Origin: Lophius americanus
Taxonomy: Eukaryota > Chordata > Actinopteri > Lophiiformes > Lophiidae
Assembly (NCBI GenBank): GCA_037951165.1
Contig: JBBDHG010000026.1
Span: 4,605,501 to 4,669,500 of the forward strand
DNA: 64,000 nt
Reading direction: 5' to 3'
Shown: in pieces, positions 57,001 to 64,000 of the stretch
Layout of the letters: each line of letters begins with the position of its first letter
Position numbering within the stretch: position 1 is the first letter of the stretch
Made by a program: the position numbers and the translations under genes
Notes under the pieces: generated by a model
Databases searched by the model: none
Seen by the model: the letters and a program-made list of their open reading frames with translations, nothing else
Told to the model about the DNA's origin: nothing

Positions 57001-60000
57001 TGTGACTGTTAACGACCGTCTGATACAGTTTGAATGTCTATGAAAATTGTCTAATGTGTGACTGATTATTTAGCCTGTATTTGAATCTCTTAAACTGAAC
57101 TACCCAAAGACGCTAAATTAATTCAGTGTAAACTGGCAATAAAGGTAGAAGTGTTTTTTGTAGCATAGTATACCCTCTATACTTAGTGAGCTATAAAAAC
57201 TACCTAGGCCCACCGTGTCGTCCCCGACACAGGGGTATGTCCTCAAAAAGACCCCAGTCCACTGCGTTGTACAAGCAAATCTCCCTGATCGAAGTCCTCA
57301 AATTAAATGTTACTCATTTATAATCGCTAACAATCCATATACTGACTCAACCTAACTATTTCTATGATGTCAGCAATATGCTCTAAGATAAGATCCAATA
57401 ATTAGTCAATGATGAAGATAAATACTTGTAACAATTTTTTTTGTGATCAGTAATAAAAGGAGACAGATTTCCTTGTGTCAATTGGTTTGAGCTAAATTTA
57501 GACACAACTGGACTTTTGGTAGGGAGGTTACGGACGAGAATCTCTTTCCCACAAATCACTCTCCCTAATGATTAAAATATGAACTATTATAATGAAATAA
57601 TATATATACAAGATGGATCTCTCTGTGTAGGTTCTTATGAGCCAATTTGAACATAGTCGGACATATGGTTATCACTTAACGGCCAGGAAACTGTATTTAT
57701 TGCAAAATAGCCCCCAATAGCAAGTGAAATATGAATTATTAGAATACAATATGAAATAAGGAGGATAGATCTCGAGTCCATTCATATGCACCAAATCTGG
57801 ACTACATCGGACAAATGGTTGAGAAATGATAGGCCGAAAACCTTTGGCGATAAAGCATCCCCTAGTGTTAGAAATATGCAACTGGGATTTCTTAAAAGCG
57901 GTCGAGATCTTCCTCGTTCTAAGGTCTATGGGAGTATAAAATATAAGATCCATGAAATAGTTTTCGAGCCATTGCTTTAAAACGAAGGATCTGGGGCGGT
58001 GAGGAGGATTTCGTAATGGCCCTGACTTTTCAGGGATATTATTACATGTTTTGTATTTAATCATAGATCCGAATTTGTCATGTAAAGAATTGTTTAATTT
58101 AAAATTAATTTGGGCAAATGAGTAAATCATGGAATAGTTTGAAGTTATAAAATTTCAATTGAAATTACAACATATGTTATTTTCCATACAACCACTACTC
58201 TTTTTTGCTAAACTTCTGCATGTCCTTATAACTATGACATTACATTTATGATTCACCCATGAGCACAAAGTGGGACTTTCTGGTCACAGACAAATATTTT
58301 TTTTGCAAGAACATGAATTTTAATTTGAAGAAAATATATTCTTGAGCAAAGAATAACTCAACCCAAACAAACATAAAGTTTAATCTGTGGTCAAATAACC
58401 CATTTCTGTGCCTCAACATCCGCGCTCAGCTTTTCCTGCAGGATCGCTCCTCTTGTTATAGTGTGCAGGTGTGTGAGCTCAAGGACAAGCAGATATTATG
58501 AAATGACCTTGTGGAGATAACATGTGGGCGCGATACATCAGCCACGTTTTTCTGTCAGTTTTTTTTTCTATTAATTAATCAAATTTAATGCGTACGTGTG
58601 TCGCGGAAATGTGAATTAATGATCGTAAAACCGATTTCGTCTTTGAGAGTTTTACTTAAACCTTAAAAAAAAGATCTACCACAGTCAGGAGTAACAGTAG
58701 CTGAAGGTTAAAATTGTCTCAGGGATGGCGCTTTAATGTGACCCTGGAATGTTTCGCTCTCCCCAGAGGCTGCCCACAGTTGGTCCTTGGGTGTGACAGC
58801 ACAATGTTCAGACAATGGCCTCATTTATGATTGGATACATTCAATTACACACCAGGAAATTCACACGGGAGGTATAGAGATGTGTTCAGTATTATATCAA
58901 ACAGGGAATTTCCCTAACAAATGGTATTGATAACACACTGTATATTGTACAAATCATAGCTTTTACGAATCGATCAGCCATAACATTACAACCACCGGTC
59001 GAATAGTGTATAATTGCCTCTTTTGCCTCTAAAGGTCTGGGAAGCTCTGCGTGTTGTCACACCTTTCTGTCACAAACGTTTTCAGCTCTTTCTGCCGTGT
59101 TCTGGGGGGATACTTTGTTGCCTCAGGGAAAGAAATGACCTGCAATGATTAAGATAACATGAGACTTTATTTATTTATTAAGACAATGATCCAGATTGGG
59201 CAGAAGAGTAAGTCCACCTCTGGATGGTTTCGTAGTGGTTAAGATAAAGTCTTGACCTGAACCCCCCCATTGAGATTCTTTAGTGGGACCTGAGAAGATC
59301 AGTTCATACTGACAAGCCCTCTATTGTGGCTGGACTAAGGCAGTTCTTCAAATATGAGTTGGCAAAATTCTACTACAGCAGTTTCTGAGACTGATCTGCA
59401 GCTATCAGAAGTGTTTGGTTGCTGTTAAAGGTGGAGCAACTAGATATTTAGTTCAGGGCTCTGAAACATTTTCTAAGATGGTAATTCCGGTATTGGCTAA
59501 TACTTTTTCAAAACCATTCCATTTGACTGAAATTTAAATGTCCGATCAAACCCTAAACTCACTTCAACCCTTCTTCTACACAGGACGGGGAAAATGATCC
59601 AGGACTGGGAGAGGATGGAAAATCCAAATTCAAGCGCAGACCTCGCCCCGAACCTCTCATCATCCCGCCACACAAACCATCCACCTTCATCCCTCCTTCC
59701 CTCTACTCCAGCATCTCCTCCTACCAGAGCAACCTGCGCTCTCCCATACGCCTGCCCGAGAACCCCATCACCCTGCCGCCATACACACCACCACCCATCC
59801 TGTCTCCTGTGCGCGAGGGTTCAGGACTTTACTTCTCCACCTTCCTGACTAACATCGCAAGCAACCAAATCTTACCTCCACCAGTTACGCCCAAATCGGC
59901 GCCACGTAGTCTGCTGCGCTCCAGTAAGTCTCAGCAATTTTAGAAAATTACACTCAGGAGGTGAGATAATTTCTAAAAATGATATTTCTTTGGTATTTTC

Positions 60001-62888
60001 AGCAAGTTCAGACATCACACCTCCTATTCTGCCGCCGATCACCGACGCCGCACCTGTTAGCCTCGAACCGTAAGTACAGCCACCTTCGGGCATCTCAGGG
60101 TCATCAGGAATGCTCTGACATCGATAATAATAAATAATAATAATAATCAGGATCAAATCTCAAACTGCTACAAAGTAAAAGCAAATAAAAGCATAGATAA
60201 AAAATATAATAATAGCTATATACATGACCAAAAAAAACATCACCATTATCTCTCCATGTTGGGTGTCCAGGAGAATCAATATTGGGCAGAGGTACCAGGC
60301 CGAAATACCGGAACTGCAAGATCAACTTTCCTCCCAGTTCGACCCGCACAAGGCTGACCTGGTTTGGTTACCCGAGGATGACTCCCGTTTGAAACCCAGT
60401 GATCAAGAAAGGAGTTTGTATCTCAATTTACCGGCAGTACAATCACATTTGTTGTTTTTCTCTCTCTGCCACCGTCTCCTCCAGCCTCGCTAATTCTTTC
60501 AAACTGCTGTCATTTTTCTTCTGATATTAGTGGAGAGATTGATGAACATGGCGTGTTCTAGTGTGCTCCGAGGCGGAGGAACCAACCAGGAGCTGGTCTT
60601 GCACTGTTTACATGAATGTGGAGGTGATTTCCTTGTGAGTATGGATACACACTGGACCTACTGCAGATCTTATTACAGAATTTCTTGCTGGGCTGGAAAT
60701 CATTTTAAGTAAATTGACTTCTTGAGTTTCTAGTACCCCAATTCTCCTGTTACACTTTATTGTCAACTCCATTTACAATTTGTGATTAATCAACCTCATT
60801 TACTTGAAACTATACCTGGTTTGAGTAGAACAAAGCAGGAATGATTGTTTTGCCTCCAGCTAAGATCACAGGAATATAAGATGACTGATTATTACCGACT
60901 GGTTCATGTCAAAGTTTACATAGGATACGGGTGTTGACTCCATTTTTTAATTTGTTATAGGCAACACCTATTGACATTTCTTACATTCCCCGGTCACAAA
61001 AGATGCTATAAATTTGACAAAAACTCCCCATCCTAATTCGGTTCATTCATTTTAAGCGGCTAGAGCTCAGGAGGGGGCATGGACAAAACATATTTAACAC
61101 GTGTGTTAGTAAATTGGACTTGTATTTAAATTAAGTGACGCATTCATGCATCCTTATGTCCTATGTTATTAACATCTTATCACTACTTATGATTTACTGT
61201 ATACTATAAATTAAACACATGATTATTTATTGATTAATATAATAACATATCATGACTTATATTTATTTTTTACTGTACAAAAATGTTTGGGTTATGCTAT
61301 TAATACATGCATCCCTATATACAAGCAGCAGCACTAGTGCATCACAGACAGGATATGTTTATGATCAATACTTAAGTTTCATGAGTCTTGGTTTGTAGTG
61401 AATCCCCAATTAGTGACGCTGTTTGGGATGTCTTTGTGTTTTTGGCGCTTGCTGTCAGTCAAAAAGTCATTAGCCAATGGCGACGCGGCCCAGAAAAACC
61501 CCGCCCACATGAGAGGTTTGTGTAAAACCGCAAACAAAAACTCACCCACAAATCGCAAAGCTGAGATTCTGGCAAAAAGTCTGATCTGAGAGAGTGAAGC
61601 TGAGGAAAATCTAAACAAAAGAATATATTATCAGAAATGTAAAAGATCAATAGATTACACAATTACACGACAAATTTGATTGTAACTTACTTTTTAAATT
61701 ACTTTTTTCTTTTGCTTGAGTGTTATCCTCTCTCAAACTCTAATTTTGTATTTGATTTTTAAAGACACAAATCTGATTCCACGCCTCCAAGGCGCCATAT
61801 TGCCGAATCACTTGATTTATATTTTCATTTGTTTAAAGTTTGACTCTGAAGACATTAAGAAGGATACATTTGTATTAAATGCTACTGCTGACTGTCGCCA
61901 AGAACCAAGAGTGGGATTAATCATGTTTATTTTCAGGAAACACTGAGACGTCTGATGCTTCAGGACCCAGTTTTTCCCAAAGGCCATAACCTGGAAGGTT
62001 ATCACTACTCAGGTGAGTCCCTTCATTTGTCCCCTTCTCTCTCTCTCTCAGTTTCCTCAGACTCTCTTTAAATTGTTTCCGCACTCGTCCTCATGAACAC
62101 GTGATAATTGTACTACCCCTGATTCCCCCACAGGCTCTGACTGCTGGACCGCAGAGGAGAAGCGCTACTTCAATAAGGGGATCTCTGCCTACAGGAAGGA
62201 TTTCTTCATGGTGCAGAAATTGGTACGCTCATAAATTAAATCCAGTTGCATGGATCAATGAATATAAATCTTAAAATAAAAGATTTAAGCTTACTCACAT
62301 GGACTTACTGTAGCGGTGCAGAGCCAATGAATCATGAGCACTTTAATTTCTACGCATTAGGTTAATTGCTTCAGGCAAAAACAAGACACTCTAATATAGA
62401 TTTCTGGCTGTTTTTGATTTATGTTTGCATTTGACAATATGAGGCCAAATTCAGTTGTAATGAGTAAAGGTCCATACAAGCTGCTATTAATCACAAAAAC
62501 CTACAGCACGGTTCAAACATGCAAAAAAGGAAAACATTGTACCCAAAGAAGTCTTGTGAAAGGAAGTAGTTAGGTTTATTTTGAAGAAATTATTGTTACT
62601 ATTATGTATGGGACAAGGCTGCCACTCCTCTTGGCAGTTCATGCCACAGATGAATATCGTACAATGCATCCTGCTCTGAGGCATCACAGGAGAGAACGCT
62701 AATTCATGATGATGCATGTGTGTTTTATTCAACTTATTTCAAAGGTGCAGACCAAGACTGTGGCTCAGTGTGTGGAGTTTTACTACACCTACAAAAAACA
62801 GGTGAAGATCAGTCGTAACGGCATTTTAACTTTTGGTCCTCCGGATTCACCAGCGGAGAAGCTCACAGAGGCCGTGGTGGATGTAAAG
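52561..62888 (+). CDS. mideas: MIDEAS / ELMSAN1, mitotic deacetylase-associated SANT protein, 3'-truncated
   Basis: Scaffold of the MiDAC histone deacetylase complex with HDAC1/2 and DNTTIP1 in the nucleus (family knowledge). Exons: 52561-54075, 56079-56294, 59584-59923, 60003-60069, 60271-60413, 60531-60634, 61937-62012, 62134-62222, 62745-62888; phases close to 898 codons, with the gene running past the window. Diagnostic matches to MIDEAS and not to its relative TRERF1 are RRSRRLS, GGVIQITSRRRRASKE, LVPLVIPVSVPV, HSDCKPSVIVARRRS and LPPYTPPPILSPVREGSGLY. The ATG at 52561 is the first in the long open exon; no in-frame upstream ATG was found. Whether it is teleost copy a or b is unknown. 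Confidence 0.93.
56079..60634 (+). CDS. mideas: mideas basic-motif and ELM2-domain exons
   Basis: Exon 56079-56294 carries VPLVIPVSVPVHRNQ and KPSVIVARRRS. Exon 59584-59923 carries EPLIIPPHKPSTFIPPSLYS and the ILSPVREGSGLYFS stretch. The ELM2 domain, which recruits HDAC1/2, begins at RINIGQRYQAEIPEL (60271 on), includes DPHKADLVWLP, and continues through ACSSVLRGGGTNQELVLHCL (60531-60634). The donor at 60413 (GGA before GTTTGT) is somewhat unusual but is the only choice that keeps the frame. Confidence 0.9.
57475..58110 (+). repeat. Unclassified dispersed repeat, copy 3, with internal tandem units
   Basis: The longest copy, in a mideas intron. It contains AGAAATGATAGGCCGAAAAC, CATCCCCTAGTGTTAG, TATGGGAGTATAAAATATAA and GATCCATGAAATAGTTTTCG. 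Before that, a related unit is repeated: ATGAACTATTATAATGAAAT (57580) and ATGAATTATTAGAATACAAT (57731), each followed by GGATCTC/AGATCTC and a CGGACA..GGTT segment. Confidence 0.7.
58973..59045 (-). mobile_element. Tc1-like transposon terminal fragment (second family)
   Basis: CGATCAGCCATAACATTACA and the following ACCACC match the terminal inverted repeat and flanking 3' end of the same Tc1-type family found at 63300-64000, here on the - strand and cut short after about 70 bp. Confidence 0.75.
59180..59510 (+). mobile_element. Tc1-like transposon 3' fragment
   Basis: ACAATGATCCAGATTGG, AAGTCCACCTCTGGATGG, GTCTTGACCTGAACCC, TGGGACCTGAGAAGATCAGT and the ending near GGCTAATACTTTTTC follow the last third of a Tc1-like transposase and its 3' flank. 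It is the same broad family as the copies at 11150 and 42355. It has no intact ORF and sits in a mideas intron. Confidence 0.8.
60122..60180. repeat. ATA-rich tail repeat (weak)
   Basis: (ATA)n followed by GGATCAAATCTC in the short mideas intron between the two ELM2 exons. It lacks the CTTTACATTT part, so it is a weaker match. Confidence 0.4.
61937..62888 (+). CDS. mideas: mideas SANT-domain exons
   Basis: Three exons encode GYHYSGSDCWTAEEKRYFNK, GISAYRKDFFMVQKLVQTKT and VAQCVEFYYTYKKQVKIS, the SANT domain that follows ELM2 in deacetylase co-repressors. It binds HDAC and inositol phosphate in this family. After it comes NGILTFGPPDSPAEKL. The donor at 62888/62889 is GT following AAG, and the remaining exons lie beyond the window. 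Confidence 0.93.
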
Positions 62889-62922
62889 GTAGAGAGGCTC
62901 TAATGTACCATAAGGATGCATG

Positions 62923-62945
62923 ATCAGATGATGATGATGATGATG
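62923..62945. repeat. (GAT)n microsatellite
   Basis: Six to seven GAT/ATG triplets just after the last mideas exon visible. Confidence 0.8.
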
Positions 62946-63289
62946 GTGGTGATAGCAACAGTAATGATGATATTATATTTGTTTATTTGTTATTGATAAT
63001 AATGATGTCGGTAATTATCAGGTTGGTTTTTCTCTGACACAACTTTCACAACCCTTTGTGGATGGTGGGGTGTATGGATCAGAAAAGATGATAATTCAGT
63101 TTCGGCGTATGAAGAGTAGTAAAAAGTTATTATTCAATCTTGCAGCAAATTAAATATATATTAATTATGTTTATGTATTTTTTCTCCTGACTGGCTTTGG
63201 CCCTTTGAATTGGTTAATGTTTACTGAGGGTTTTTTTAAATCTCTACATATCTCATAACTTATGTTTATTGTTGGGTTGGTAAGCTGTC

Positions 63290-64000
63290 AAGTACACTGT
63301 TAACACCAATTATAACCAATGACAGGTGAATTCACATAACATTGATTATGTTGATACAATAGCACCTGTCAGTGAGTGTGATATATAAAACAGCTAATTA
63401 ATATTTTGTTCTCAAATTTGATGAGTTGGAAGCTGAAAAAATTAGGAATTATGTGAATCTCTGAGACATTGACACGGGCAATGTTGTGATGGCTACACAA
63501 CTTGGTCAGAGCAACTCCAGAACTTCAGATCTTGTTGGGTGTTCCCAGTCGGCAGTTAGTACCTACTAAAGTGGTTTGAGGAAGGACAACTTGTGAACTG
63601 GTGGTAGAGTCATGGGCAGCCAAGGCACCTCAATACACCATAGGAGTGACGGCTGGCCCATGTCCAATCTTACAGAAGAGCTACTGTAGCACATATTGCT
63701 AGGAAAAGTTAATGCTGGTTCTGACAGAAAGGCATCAGAACACTTTTACAGCTTGCTGCAAATGGGGCTACTTAGCTGCAGACAGTCAGAATGTCTTTTC
63801 TGATCCCTGTCCATTGTTGAAACTGACCAGGCAGCATCCTGGACCCATGGTCTAATGAATCATGTTTCCTTTTACTGAAGTACATTGAGTACTTGGGTAT
63901 GATTTGCACATTATGGGAAAAAAGCTAGCTGAAGTAGGAAGTGTGAGCTCTGGGCAGTCCTTTAATGGGAAACCATGGTTTATGGAAACGTTGTTCCCTA
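63290..64000 (+). mobile_element. Decayed Tc1-like transposon, cut by window end
   Basis: From CACCAATTATAACCAATGAC on, the sequence follows a fish Tc1-like element: GTGATGGCTACACAACTTGG, GTTCCCAGTCGGCAGTTAGT, AGAAGAGCTACTGTAGCACA, AAAGTTAATGCTGGTTCTGA and TCTGGGCAGTCCTTTAATGG. Small deletions break the reading frame throughout. It lies in the mideas intron after the SANT exons and runs past the window. Confidence 0.85.

Noticed and set aside
52561..62888. Assignment of the ELM2-SANT gene to trerf1
   Set aside because: TRERF1 shares the Gln-rich N-terminus and domain order, but the RRSRRLS, ITSRRRRASKE and LSPVREGSGLY stretches follow MIDEAS.
1..64000. tRNA, rRNA, CRISPR, phage or bacterial defence features
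   Set aside because: I looked on both strands and saw none; the window is ordinary vertebrate genic DNA.

Overview
This is vertebrate nuclear DNA, almost certainly from a ray-finned (teleost) fish. It is AT-rich, the genes are split into many short exons with GT..AG introns, and the proteins match vertebrate families closely. The introns carry decayed Tc1-family transposons, non-LTR retrotransposon pieces and short dispersed repeats of kinds common in fish. No operon, CRISPR array or prokaryotic feature is present.

Five genes were assembled by following splice sites and reading phase by eye. (1) 1-15071, + strand: calpain-3 (capn3), lacking only its first coding part; 704 codons plus stop. 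(2) 17467-30203, - strand: znf106, two N-terminal zinc fingers, a low-complexity middle, seven WD40-type repeats and a C-terminal zinc-finger segment; 1226 aa. (3) 30909-32907, + strand: churc1 (Churchill), four exons, complete. (4) 37352-48335, - strand: a tau-tubulin kinase best matching ttbk2; 917 aa over 14 coding exons. (5) 52561-62888 and beyond, + strand: mideas (ELMSAN1), 898 codons in the window, still open at the right end. The exon phases close exactly for all five models, which is strong internal support.

Layout: capn3 and znf106 converge tail to tail across about 2.4 kb. znf106 and churc1 are head to head across about 0.7 kb holding paired ETS-like and ATF/CRE-like motifs. churc1 and ttbk2 converge across about 4.4 kb that contains a broken non-LTR retrotransposon. 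ttbk2 and mideas are head to head across about 3.6 kb. The proteins act in different places (muscle protease, RNA/nuclear scaffold, zinc protein in development, ciliary kinase, HDAC-complex subunit). The grouping looks like inherited vertebrate gene order, not a shared pathway.

The most useful observations are: capn3 has lost the IS1-type insertion and one calcium-binding loop is degraded; ttbk2 has an apparent stop that is really intronic; an unrecognised dispersed repeat family occurs in three introns; a non-coding block is duplicated around the ttbk2 3' end; and human chromosome 14 and 15 orthologues are mixed here. I found no evidence for a wholly new biological system.
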